From contig NZ_VDZU01000001.1 of the NCBI RefSeq assembly GCF_007673525.1, positions 1,932,177 to 1,996,176 on the forward strand: a DNA stretch of 64,000 bases, given 5' to 3'. A model generated the notes under the pieces. That model ran no database searches, was not told where the DNA came from, and saw only the letters and a list, made by a program, of their open reading frames with translations. The position numbers and the translations under genes are program-made. Each line of letters begins with the position of its first letter. Position 1 is the first letter of the stretch. Positions 7,947-16,111 of the stretch are shown piece after piece. This DNA comes from Fictibacillus phosphorivorans. GTDB taxonomy: Bacteria; Bacillota; Bacilli; Bacillales; Fictibacillaceae.

Positions 7947-8113
7947 ATTAAGTCACCTTCTTCTTGATGTTAGTAATCTGAGTTGCCACATAAAAGACAT
8001 TTTAGCGAGTAAAAGGAATGGTTGTCAAAGCAAAAAAATGGCAATGAATAAAGGATGGAACGAAGAAGAAGATCCTCATTTCAAATTAATAGAAATATTT
8101 GAAAATTTTAATG

Positions 8114-8142
8114 TTTACAAAAATAATAAATGCTTGTAAAAT
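8114..8142 (+). promoter_or_regulatory. Promoter of the YfnA-type permease gene
   Basis: TTTACA (8114-8119) and TAAAAT (8137-8142) are spaced by 17 bp, about 45 bp before the start codon. Confidence 0.65.
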
Positions 8143-8187
8143 TACAAAAGCGTTATTCGACTTTAATCGACATTTATTGGAGGACTT

Positions 8188-9570
8188 ATGAACTTATTTA
8201 GAAAAAAATTATTAACTACTAGTCAAAGCGGTGACCAATCTTTAAATCGTGTTCTTGGTGCAGTCGACCTTACGATGCTCGGAGTAGGGGCCATCATTGG
8301 AACGGGGGTCTTTGTACTGACTGGGGTCGCAGCTGCAAAATATGCGGGTCCAGCTCTAATTCTATCATTTATAATTGCAGGGCTTGCTTGCGTTTTTGCG
8401 GCACTTTGTTATTCCGAATTCGCATCTATGATTCCACAATCGGGTAGTGCTTACACTTACAGTTATGTAGCATTCGGAGAGATTTTTGCTTGGATTCTAG
8501 GCTGGGATCTCGTACTGGAATATGGGCTCGCTTCATCAGCTGTAGCGAGTGGATGGTCAGGGTATTTTCAAAGCCTTTTAACCGGCTTTGGAATACATCT
8601 TCCAACAGCTATAACAAGTGCTTTTGATCCTTCAAAAGGAACTTATATTGATTTACCTGCAGTTATGATAATTTTGCTCGTCACACTTCTTCTATCAAGA
8701 GGTGTAAAAGAATCAGCCAAATTTAATTCCATTATGGTTATTGTGAAAGTTGCTGTCATTCTCTTATTCATCGCTGTAGGCGTTTGGTATGTAGAACCTG
8801 CTAACTGGGAGCCGTTTGTTCCTTTTGGATTCTCGGGTGTAGTAACAGGGGCTGCAGTAGTTGTTTTTGCATATTTTGGTTTTGATGCAGTATCTACAGC
8901 TGCAGAGGAAGTAAAGAACCCACAACGAAACTTACCAATCGGTATTATCTCTGCATTGGCAATCTGTACAGTCATCTATATAGTAGTTTCACTCATTCTC
9001 ACTGGAATTGTTCCTTATAACATGCTTAATGTAAAAGATCCTGTAGCTTTTGCTCTGCAATTTATCGGTCAAGATTGGGCAGCAGGTTTTATCTCATTGG
9101 GTGCAATTGTAGGTATTACAACGGTGTTAATTGTTATGATGTTCGGTCAGACTAGATTGTTTTATGCAATGAGCCGTGATGGGCTTCTTCCAAGTAAACT
9201 GTCCGCGGTACATCCAAGAACGAAAGTGCCACTACCGAGTACATGGACAACTGGATTGCTTGTGGCCTTATTTGCTGGATTCGTTCCATTAGACAAACTT
9301 GCAGAACTTACGAGTATTGGTACTTTGTTTGCTTTTGCAACAGTATCTTTAGGTGTTGCCGTTCTTAGAAAAACTCGGCCAGACATCGAACGAGGCTTTA
9401 AGACCCCTTGGGTTCCATTGATTCCAGCCTTAGCCATTATCTTCTGTGTTTATCTTATGCTTCAACTCTCAGCTTTCACTTGGAAAGGCTTCGTCGTTTG
9501 GCTTGTGATCGGACTTGTTCTTTATTTTAGTTACGGTTATCGTCACAGCCGTTTAAACACAACGAAATAG
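8188..9570 (+). CDS. APC-family amino acid permease, YfnA/CAT type
   Basis: Twelve-helix amino acid permease of the APC superfamily, cationic amino acid transporter-like subgroup, located in the cytoplasmic membrane. The N-terminal helix-1 motif LGVGAIIGTGVFVLTG carries the unwound GTG that binds substrate. AYFGFDAVSTAAEEVKNPQR and FAMSRDGLLP (here YAMSRDGLLP) are further signatures. The 460-residue length matches B. subtilis YfnA. The ribosome binding site TTGGAGG lies 8 nt before the ATG. The gene is monocistronic with its own promoter and terminator. Substrate is not determinable from sequence. The T-rich leader of about 45 nt shows no riboswitch. Confidence 0.92.
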   Translation: MNLFRKKLLTTSQSGDQSLNRVLGAVDLTMLGVGAIIGTGVFVLTGVAAAKYAGPALILSFIIAGLACVFAALCYSEFASMIPQSGSAYTYSYVAFGEIFAWILGWDLVLEYGLASSAVASGWSGYFQSLLTGFGIHLPTAITSAFDPSKGTYIDLPAVMIILLVTLLLSRGVKESAKFNSIMVIVKVAVILLFIAVGVWYVEPANWEPFVPFGFSGVVTGAAVVVFAYFGFDAVSTAAEEVKNPQRNLPIGIISALAICTVIYIVVSLILTGIVPYNMLNVKDPVAFALQFIGQDWAAGFISLGAIVGITTVLIVMMFGQTRLFYAMSRDGLLPSKLSAVHPRTKVPLPSTWTTGLLVALFAGFVPLDKLAELTSIGTLFAFATVSLGVAVLRKTRPDIERGFKTPWVPLIPALAIIFCVYLMLQLSAFTWKGFVVWLVIGLVLYFSYGYRHSRLNTTK

Positions 9571-9590
9571 AAAGAGATTGATAGTGAGAA

Positions 9591-9620
9591 AAGCTGCCTT
9601 TCATATAGGTAGCTTTTTCA
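9591..9620 (+). terminator. Terminator after the YfnA-type permease
   Basis: Stem AAGCTGCCT / AGGTAGCTT with one G-U pair, followed by TTTTTC. Confidence 0.8.
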
Positions 9621-9689
9621 CTTTACTTCAGAAACGCGTTGTTTCGTGTTATACTTGTAGTAGTAAAAAAGAAAGGGGGGAGTAAGAAA

Positions 9690-10010
9690 TTGCGGAAATT
9701 TTCTTTATTGGGATTATTGTATGTATTTGCGTTTACATCACTTTTTCCTAACTACAATATGGAAAACCTGTTCTCGCCTCCACAAAATGACGTTTATGAA
9801 TTGTCCTCAGCGTCAATCGATGAATCAACAATAATCGGCGAATATCCTACAAAAAGTAAAAAGTTAAAGAAGACTGTAAAAGCTGTTTATTCGGATGACC
9901 AGATACCTTTAGAAGAATCAAACGATTATTATGTATTCCCAGCATACAGCCAAGTGGAAAACAAAATTGTACGTCTTACCCCCTATCAATTTCAATCGAA
10001 TTACCTCTGA
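9690..10010 (+). CDS. Small exported protein upstream of khtTU (khtS position)
   Basis: 106-residue protein without a domain I recognise. I place the start at TTG 9690 because a GGGGGG ribosome binding site lies just before it and the protein then begins with a clean signal-like segment (MRKFSLLGLLYVFAFTSLF). The rest is polar and Ser/Glu/Lys-rich (EYPTKSKKLKKTVKAVYSDD). It lies 146 bp upstream of khtT on the same strand. In B. subtilis the small gene khtS (yhaS) precedes khtT-khtU and modulates the antiporter. Position suggests an analogous role, but I cannot show homology from memory of the sequence. Confidence 0.65.
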   Translation: MRKFSLLGLLYVFAFTSLFPNYNMENLFSPPQNDVYELSSASIDESTIIGEYPTKSKKLKKTVKAVYSDDQIPLEESNDYYVFPAYSQVENKIVRLTPYQFQSNYL

Positions 10011-10156
10011 CGATCACAACAATCTCAAAACCTTTAAAAGCGCCTTCAATGTAAGGTTTATTTAACAGAACCATCTATTCATAAGCACGCTTCGAAAAAA
10101 CATGTTTCCGAACGTTTATTTGCTGTGCTTAAAAATACAAAAAAAGGGAGATTGTT

Positions 10157-10657
10157 ATGATCGTTAAAGAAACAGAATTACCTGGAATCGGCAGAAAGTT
10201 CGAAGTTGAAATAGCTAATAAAGATAAAGTTGTCGTAATTGTTCATGATGATGGAAGAAGAGAGATATATCATTTCGATAAGCACGATTATGAAGAAAGT
10301 CTCTCGTCGATTACGTTAAGTGATACGGAAGCAAGACAGTTTGCTGCCATTATTGGTGGAATGATTTATCGACCAAAAGCTCTTGAAACAATTGAAATGG
10401 CTTTTGATGAACTCATGATCGAGTGGTATCGAGTTGATTCCAATGCGTTTTCGGTTGGAAGGACAATCGGAGAACTGGATATTCGTCAAAAATACGAAGT
10501 GTCTGTCATTGCTATCATAAAAGGAAACGAAAAAGTCTTGAATCCTGGTCCTGAAACAATGATTGGCTCTGGAGATATGCTTGTTATTTCAGGTGAAAGA
10601 CCTGGTGTTAAAAGAATTATTAAAGAGATGTTTTCAGCTGAGGTGAGCAGTGAATGA
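10157..10657 (+). CDS. khtT: K+/H+ antiporter regulatory subunit KhtT
   Basis: Cytosolic regulatory subunit of the KhtTU potassium/proton antiporter, 166 residues. The N-terminal domain (1-75, starting MIVKETELPGIGRKFEVE) and the C-terminal RCK_C/TrkA-C domain (about 80-160: DIRQKYEVSVIAI..., then GSGDMLVISGE) follow the KhtT layout. In B. subtilis the RCK_C domain senses c-di-AMP and cations, and the system responds to methylglyoxal stress; that is family knowledge. The stop overlaps the next start by 4 bp (ATGA), so the subunits are translationally coupled. The start ATG has an AAAAAGGGAG site. Confidence 0.93.
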   Translation: MIVKETELPGIGRKFEVEIANKDKVVVIVHDDGRREIYHFDKHDYEESLSSITLSDTEARQFAAIIGGMIYRPKALETIEMAFDELMIEWYRVDSNAFSVGRTIGELDIRQKYEVSVIAIIKGNEKVLNPGPETMIGSGDMLVISGERPGVKRIIKEMFSAEVSSE

Positions 10658-11880
10658 CAAATCATCTTGTACTAGAAGTTGGTACAGCTCTAATCATCAT
10701 CGCGTTTGCTGCTTTACTCGCAAATAAATTAAACTTCTCCATTATTCCGTTTCTCATCATATTCGGAATGATTGTAGGTCCTCATGCCCCTGTTATTGGC
10801 GTTTTGGATTTTACCTTTATTAACAGCAACGAGATCATTACCTTCTTTGGGAGGATAGGTGTCTTGTTTCTGCTGTTCTATCTCGGTTTAGAATTTTCGG
10901 TCGGTAAGTTAGTGCGCTCCGGCAAAAATATTGCTGTTGGCGGTAGCATCTATATTCTGATCAACTTCTCATTAGGATTGATCTACGCATATATAATGGG
11001 TTTTCCTCTATTAGAGGTTCTAATCATAGCTGGAATCATCACCATCTCTTCCAGTGCTATCGTCGCAAAGATCATCGTTGATCTGAGGCGTACAGCGAAT
11101 CCTGAAACAGAACTGATCCTCGGAATCATTATGTTCGAAGATATATTCTTAGCTGTTTATCTATCGATCATTTCAGGGTTAGTGTTAGGAGATGCGACTT
11201 CTATTCTAGGAGTTACAAAATCCATTTTAATCGCATTTGGTTATATGATTTTGTTCTTTGTTATTGCAAGAACGTGTACGAAGCATTTGAATAGACTGCT
11301 CAATATAACATCTAACGAGATCTTTATTATCGTGATCTTCGCATCGTTGTTTTTTATTGCAGGATTTTCAGAAACGATTCATGTTGCTGAAGCGATTGGT
11401 GCTTTATTGTTAGGACTTGTTTTTTCTGAAACTGAACATAGTGAACGTATTGAGAAGATGGTCATACCGTTCAGAGATTTCTTTGGTGCAATCTTCTTTT
11501 TCAGCTTCGGATTAAGTATAGATCCGTTTACGTTAGGTGGAGCAGTTTGGTTGGCGTTAGGAGCTGTTCTCATTACGATCGTCGGGAACTTTATAGCCGG
11601 AATGATCGCAGGAAGAAAGGCTGGACTGTCACATAAAGCTTCGTCCAACATTGGACTAACGATTGTTTCAAGAGGAGAGTTCTCAATCATCGTAGCAAAC
11701 ATTGGTATGGCAGGCGGCTTGGCCTCTGTTTTAAAACCATTCTCCGCACTGTATGTGCTGATCTTGGCGATTCTTGGTCCATTGCTCACAAAAGAGTCGA
11801 AGAAAATCTATGGTGTATTAAATGGCATCTTTAAATGGAAAAAAGAAGAACAGCCTCAACTTAAAAAGAAGGCAAATTGA
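10654..11880 (+). CDS. khtU: K+/H+ antiporter membrane subunit KhtU
   Basis: CPA2-family monovalent cation/proton antiporter, 408 residues with about 12-13 hydrophobic segments. Signatures are the early GRIGVLFLLFYLGLEF helix, the ITISSSAIVAKI segment and FFFSFGLSID in the second half. Unlike KefB/KefC proteins it has no C-terminal KTN/RCK domain; that function is supplied by the separately encoded KhtT, whose gene overlaps by 4 bp. It exports K+ in exchange for protons during recovery from osmotic or methylglyoxal stress. The C-terminal tail is short and basic (KWKKEEQPQLKKKAN). Confidence 0.93.
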   Translation: MTNHLVLEVGTALIIIAFAALLANKLNFSIIPFLIIFGMIVGPHAPVIGVLDFTFINSNEIITFFGRIGVLFLLFYLGLEFSVGKLVRSGKNIAVGGSIYILINFSLGLIYAYIMGFPLLEVLIIAGIITISSSAIVAKIIVDLRRTANPETELILGIIMFEDIFLAVYLSIISGLVLGDATSILGVTKSILIAFGYMILFFVIARTCTKHLNRLLNITSNEIFIIVIFASLFFIAGFSETIHVAEAIGALLLGLVFSETEHSERIEKMVIPFRDFFGAIFFFSFGLSIDPFTLGGAVWLALGAVLITIVGNFIAGMIAGRKAGLSHKASSNIGLTIVSRGEFSIIVANIGMAGGLASVLKPFSALYVLILAILGPLLTKESKKIYGVLNGIFKWKKEEQPQLKKKAN

Positions 11881-11893
11881 GTATGTGTAATGA

Positions 11894-11931
11894 AAACACA
11901 GCTTCTCTATCACAGGGGCTGTGTTTTTTAT
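11894..11931 (+). terminator. Terminator after khtU
   Basis: Stem AAACACAGC / GCTGTGTTT is followed by TTTATT. Confidence 0.85.
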
Positions 11932-11955
11932 TGTTCAACTCAAATGCGAAAAAAC

Positions 11956-12525
11956 TTAATTGGTTTTTTCTATAGTTACCGCAAACTTACTATGAGAAAG
12001 GTATTTTAGTCGAATAGATTCGTTTTCAAGATGATCTTCGTAGCGCTTTGCCGTTATATTCAAATGTGCGACGATAATTTTTTTATCATTAATTGTTATA
12101 GAAGAAACATAATCAGGACCATTTTTGGAACCATCATACGTTAAGGATGAGGGGATGCCTTCTACCAGGTTAAAGTTTCTAGCTTCATAGTCACTTATGT
12201 CTTTGTAAAGCTGAAACGTGGTTTGTGCAAAAGCAATCGAAAATGCAATGGAACCAAGGATTACTATCAGAATAAGAATGCGTTCTATCCAATTGTTCAA
12301 TCTCAAATAACACGCAACAAAGCCAATAAATAATGAGAGCAGCGACATGGCTAAAAAAAGAAAAAGCTCGGACAAAACAAGGTGATCTTGAAATACTGAC
12401 GAAGATAAAAATAAACTAAATGCAGACAATAGCAGAATCACTAAAAGTAGGATGAGAGGAAATGTATTCGGAGTCCTAAAGCTTCTAGATCCTGTGATTC
12501 TTTTCTTTTTGTAATTCAAAGTCAT
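11956..12525 (-). CDS. Hypothetical membrane protein
   Basis: 189 residues, no family recognised. Three to four hydrophobic segments occupy roughly residues 20-115 (FPLILLLVILLLSAFSLFL, then LFLFLAMSLLSLFIGFVACY and RILILIVILGSIAFSIAFA), followed by an extracytoplasmic or soluble tail of about 75 residues rich in Lys and Ser. I start it at ATG 12525 (MTLNYKKKR), just behind AAAGGAGAGG, rather than at the TTG at 12552 which lacks such a site. A TTG two codons later has better spacing and cannot be excluded. It is transcribed divergently from the DUF3626 gene. Confidence 0.7.
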   Translation of the reverse strand: MTLNYKKKRITGSRSFRTPNTFPLILLLVILLLSAFSLFLSSSVFQDHLVLSELFLFLAMSLLSLFIGFVACYLRLNNWIERILILIVILGSIAFSIAFAQTTFQLYKDISDYEARNFNLVEGIPSSLTYDGSKNGPDYVSSITINDKKIIVAHLNITAKRYEDHLENESIRLKYLSHSKFAVTIEKTN

Positions 12526-12640
12526 CCTCTCCTTTAGATAAAATATATTCAAGGATGCTAAATCACTATTCGTGAATATGAAGGTTTCCCTCGTTGCTTC
12601 TCGAATAACATTATTTGATGAAGGAAGAGGAGAGTATATT

Positions 12641-13732
12641 ATGAAATTAACTCAAGCTCAACAATTAGCGATAGATCATATTGAACGGTATGCTGCACAA
12701 CATAAACAAGATGCTCAAGCAACCATCCAACATCTATTAAAAATGACTAACATCTCAAATGATCTTTATCATAAGGCGGTCCATAAACTTAAAAAGCATT
12801 CCCAAATAGCACTTCACTTTCATCCAGATCGACCAAACTCATCAATGGTTAGTATTGCAGAAGCATTGTTTCTAGAGGGGATATACAAAAGTCAGTTTGA
12901 AACATTACTTTCAAACGGAAGTGTGTCTGCGTACCCTGGAGGATTTCGCGATCAGTGGGAAGAATTATTATTCGGAGGGGCTTACCAGATAAAAGGCACG
13001 AACCTTAATGAACGAGCAAAATATGGTGCGTTAAACATTTTGAATCATGCAGATGGACCAGCTCCTCGATTTGGATCATGTTATTTCTTACTTAAATCTG
13101 AAGTATCAAATCGAGCTACCTTTACATATCTTGATTCTCATCAAAATCCAAAAGAAAAGGGCACACTTCGAGAGTTCGATATGATACTTGCAGCATTATT
13201 TGAAGAAATTTTTACGAGAGATTTTGCGCTCGGGGAGCATAATCTTATGTTGGTTTCGTTAATCCAACACCTTTTTCATAAGATTGAAAAGCCCTTTGAA
13301 GATCCAGCTAAAAAACAAGTTTACCGAAACCTCAATCATTATATTGAAGCACAAGTTCACGGTGCTGTTTCATTAAAAGAAGATGTAGAGATTCTTGTTG
13401 CAGACCCTTCATTTATAGAAACGAAGGTAGGACAAACGCTAACAAAACTTTGTGCGAAATATCATATAAAGCTCTATTACCATGCAGGATTTCAATTGTC
13501 TGTTGATCATATCCCATCTGATTTTCGTGGACCGGAAATGCCATCATTAGCAAAAAGAATTTCTAAAGATCAGGTGATTCATGCACATCTTATAGGAGAA
13601 GCTGTAATGGATTTAATGAAGAATCCAGAAACCTGGGGCGACAGAGGTACGCAGAATGAAATATTACAAGAATTGAAGCTTCTATGGCATGTGTTGGTGA
13701 AGTATGGAAAACCACATACTAAAAGAAGATAA
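12641..13732 (+). CDS. DUF3626 family protein
   Basis: 363 residues. The family signature is clear: LHFHPDRPN, SQFETLLSNGSVSAYPGG followed by RDQWEELLFGGAYQ, and KYGALNILNHADGPAPRFGSCY. DUF3626 (PF12294) proteins occur in actinobacteria and bacilli and have no established function. The conserved HPDRP, GG-R-D-WE and RFGSC motifs look like an active site, but this is only impression. Start at ATG 12641 has GGAAGAGGAG upstream; the longer frame from 12572 has none. A hydrophilic N-terminal helix region (residues 1-60) may be a helical adaptor. No operon partner. Confidence 0.85.
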   Translation: MKLTQAQQLAIDHIERYAAQHKQDAQATIQHLLKMTNISNDLYHKAVHKLKKHSQIALHFHPDRPNSSMVSIAEALFLEGIYKSQFETLLSNGSVSAYPGGFRDQWEELLFGGAYQIKGTNLNERAKYGALNILNHADGPAPRFGSCYFLLKSEVSNRATFTYLDSHQNPKEKGTLREFDMILAALFEEIFTRDFALGEHNLMLVSLIQHLFHKIEKPFEDPAKKQVYRNLNHYIEAQVHGAVSLKEDVEILVADPSFIETKVGQTLTKLCAKYHIKLYYHAGFQLSVDHIPSDFRGPEMPSLAKRISKDQVIHAHLIGEAVMDLMKNPETWGDRGTQNEILQELKLLWHVLVKYGKPHTKRR

Positions 13733-13752
13733 ATATGTAGGAAAATAACAAC

Positions 13753-13781
13753 TTGCATTTATGACTTTTATCTGTTAATAT
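13753..13781 (+). promoter_or_regulatory. Promoter of the marR-tyrZ region
   Basis: TTGCAT (13753-13758) and TAATAT (13776-13781) are spaced by 17 bp, upstream of the MarR gene. Confidence 0.55.
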
Positions 13782-13817
13782 CGTTTCAATGCTAACGATT
13801 ATGATAATTGATAAGGA

Positions 13818-14339
13818 GTGGATCATATCTATTCTTTTGATGAATATGGTGAGTTGTTGCCGGAAGAGAAGGATACCATCAATCAATTGACGAAAGCACC
13901 GATTGAATCACTCAATCTACACTCTATTACGGTCGTCACAAACCTTTATCGAGCGGCCCAAGGACTGCGTAATAAGATGGAGCGAGAAGTATTAGCAAAA
14001 CATGGGCTATCGTGGACGTCATTTTCGATTCTTTATGATCTGTGGATATGGGAATCCGTTGAAACAAAAAAACTAGCATTATCCGCTGGTGTTTCAAAAG
14101 CAACCATAAGTAACATCACGAATACATTGGAAAGAAAAGAATTATGCTATCGTAAGGTTGATAATCGCGATCGACGCATCACATGTGTTGTTTTGACGGA
14201 AAAAGGCAGAAAAGTCATGGAAGAACTGTATCCAAAGTTTCACGAAGGTGAAGTCGAAGTCGTCTCTTCCTTGTCCGTTGAAGAACAGAAATTAATATCA
14301 AGCTTGTTGAGAAGAGTTATACGAGAGAATAACTTTTAA
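13818..14339 (+). CDS. MarR family regulator linked to tyrZ (YwaE-like)
   Basis: Winged-helix DNA-binding repressor of the MarR family, about 173 residues. The helix-turn-helix/wing segment reads LALSAGVSKATISNITNTLERKEL (residues about 92-115) and the wing contains NRDRRITCVVLTEKGRKV. An N-terminal extension of about 25 residues precedes the usual MarR fold. The start is uncertain: the GTG at 13818 overlaps AAGGAG, so a rare start a few codons later is possible. B. subtilis has the MarR gene ywaE directly upstream of tyrZ, and the same order here, with the tyrosine T-box in between, supports orthology and a role in controlling tyrosyl-tRNA synthetase expression. Confidence 0.85.
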   Translation: MDHIYSFDEYGELLPEEKDTINQLTKAPIESLNLHSITVVTNLYRAAQGLRNKMEREVLAKHGLSWTSFSILYDLWIWESVETKKLALSAGVSKATISNITNTLERKELCYRKVDNRDRRITCVVLTEKGRKVMEELYPKFHEGEVEVVSSLSVEEQKLISSLLRRVIRENNF

Positions 14340-14359
14340 ATTCATATAAAAATGTGATG

Positions 14360-14597
14360 ACAGGAAACGCAGTAGCAAAGATCTCCCTGTTTTTAGAGAG
14401 CTGATGGTTGGTGTGAATCAGTACAAAGATCATGTGAATTACATTTCCAAGAGCTTTCTTCGTCTATTCTATTTGACGAAGAACGGGAATACCGTTATTA
14501 AGTTTGAGTGGAAGAATGTTTGTTCTTCAATTAGGGTGGTACCGCGTGTAAATAGTTAGACCACGTCCCTTGTGTTTTAGGGATGTGGTCTTTTTTA
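14360..14597 (+). promoter_or_regulatory. T-box riboswitch, tyrosine type, upstream of tyrZ
   Basis: The T-box sequence AGGGTGGTACCGCG (14533-14546) pairs with the uncharged tRNA acceptor end. Upstream Stem I shows AGAGAGCTGATGGTTGGTG and the specifier loop GTGAATTACATTTCC, in which TAC at 14440-14442 is a tyrosine codon. This agrees with the downstream tyrosyl-tRNA synthetase. A terminator follows directly. Uncharged tRNA-Tyr would stabilise the antiterminator and switch tyrZ on. Confidence 0.95.
14558..14597 (+). terminator. T-box-controlled terminator before tyrZ
   Basis: Stem AGACCACGTCCCT / AGGGATGTGGTCT is followed by six T residues. It is mutually exclusive with the T-box antiterminator. 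Confidence 0.92.
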
Positions 14598-14642
14598 TTT
14601 TTATAAACTAACATTTTGAAATTTTATAAGGAGGAAAAGAGG

Positions 14643-15890
14643 ATGAATCAGGTTATAGAACAGCTTACAGAGAAACAACAAGTTGAAGTTAAGAGGCAGA
14701 TGGCAATCTATAAACAAGGCGTTCAAGATATTATTCCTACAGAAGAGCTAGAAACCAAAGTAGCGAAGTCTATTTTAGAAAATCGACCTTTAAAAATAAA
14801 GCTGGGACTCGACCCCTCAGCTCCAGACGTACATCTAGGTCATACAGTGGTGTTGAACAAACTAAGACAGTTTCAACAAAATGGTCATGTCATTCAATTG
14901 ATCATTGGAGATTTTACAGGAAAGATCGGTGATCCTACTGGAAAGTCGGTCGCTAGAAAACAATTGACGACAGAAGAAGTAGAGCACAATGCGAAAACGT
15001 ATTTTGAACAGTTTGGAAAAATAATAGATATGGAAAAAGTAGAGCTACACTACAATTCTAAATGGCTTTCAAAGCTGGAATTTGAAGATGTCATCAATCT
15101 GGCAGGTAAAATTACTGTGGCCAGATTATTAGAGCGGGATGATTTTGATGAGCGCATCTCAACAGGAAAGCCGATTTCGCTTCATGAGTTCTTTTACCCT
15201 CTTATGCAAGGCTACGATTCCGTGATGCTGGAGTGTGATATTGAGCTAGGAGGGACCGATCAGCACTTTAACATTCTAATGGGAAGACATTACCAAGAGA
15301 AGTTTGGGAAAGAAAAGCAAGTTGCAATGTTGATGCCGCTCTTAGAAGGTTTAGATGGAGTTGAAAAGATGTCTAAGTCCAAGAAGAATTACATTGGAAT
15401 CGATGAAGTACCTCAAGAAATGTATGGAAAGTCGATGTCGATTCCCGATTCGCTTATGACTAAGTACTTTGAACTCGTGACCGATTTTACGCCTGAAGAA
15501 CTTCAACGTATGAAAGTGGAAATCGAGAGTGGGAAAATGCACCCGCGTGATGCAAAGATGCTTCTAGCAAAAACAATTGTACGGATGTACCATGGCAATC
15601 AAGCAGCTGAGGCGGCCGAACAGCATTTTATCACCGTTTTTCAGCAAGGGACCATGCCTGATGAGATCCCGGTGATGGAGTGGAGTGGTGCAGAGGAAGT
15701 ATCTGTTATCGACTTGATTGTTGAGCTGAAGATGCTCTCGTCAAAAAGTGAAGCTCGCCGAATGATTGCCAACCGAGGCGTTAAAATTGTTGGCGAAAAA
15801 GTGGAAGATACGAATTTGCGAGTGATTGTAAAAGATGGCTTAATCATTCAAGTAGGCAAGCGGAAATTTGTGAAGATCCAAAAAAATTAA
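14643..15890 (+). CDS. tyrZ: Tyrosyl-tRNA synthetase, TyrZ type
   Basis: Charges tRNA-Tyr in the cytosol. 415 residues. The class I HIGH motif appears as PDVHLGHT, the KMSKS loop as KMSKSKKN, and the tRNA-recognising catalytic text [14 protein letters not shown] is intact. A C-terminal S4-like domain (about 345-410, [17 protein letters not shown]) binds RNA. The sequence ([16 protein letters not shown]) belongs to the TyrZ/TyrRS-2 branch rather than the TyrS branch of bacilli. Start at ATG 14643 has AAGGAGG 8 nt upstream. Expression is set by the upstream T-box. Many bacilli carry both tyrS and tyrZ; only this one lies in the window. Confidence 0.95.
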   Translation: MNQVIEQLTEKQQVEVKRQMAIYKQGVQDIIPTEELETKVAKSILENRPLKIKLGLDPSAPDVHLGHTVVLNKLRQFQQNGHVIQLIIGDFTGKIGDPTGKSVARKQLTTEEVEHNAKTYFEQFGKIIDMEKVELHYNSKWLSKLEFEDVINLAGKITVARLLERDDFDERISTGKPISLHEFFYPLMQGYDSVMLECDIELGGTDQHFNILMGRHYQEKFGKEKQVAMLMPLLEGLDGVEKMSKSKKNYIGIDEVPQEMYGKSMSIPDSLMTKYFELVTDFTPEELQRMKVEIESGKMHPRDAKMLLAKTIVRMYHGNQAAEAAEQHFITVFQQGTMPDEIPVMEWSGAEEVSVIDLIVELKMLSSKSEARRMIANRGVKIVGEKVEDTNLRVIVKDGLIIQVGKRKFVKIQKN

Positions 15891-15900
15891 GTATGAAGAT

Positions 15901-15930
15901 AGAAGGACCATATTGTATGGTTCTTCTTTT
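15901..15930 (+). terminator. Terminator after tyrZ
   Basis: Stem AGAAGGACCATA / TATGGTTCTTCT with a 3-nt loop and a TTT tail. Confidence 0.85.
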
Positions 15931-16111
15931 AAGTGTGACACTATTTCTTAAAAAACTTAGGTGTTTATCGTACCAAATGGGACACGAGGTGAATACGTTA
16001 TAAGATAAGGCAGTAATTTTTTAAGTTTGTTGTTTCTAAAAGAATTCAGAAACGGAAATTAACTACTTACAAAAGTGCCAAGATAAGATCAAAGGAGTGC
16101 AAAACTTTTAT

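Noticed and set aside
8643..9437. Antisense open frames inside the YfnA-type permease gene
   Set aside because: No ribosome binding sites or protein families; typical shadows of a membrane-protein gene.
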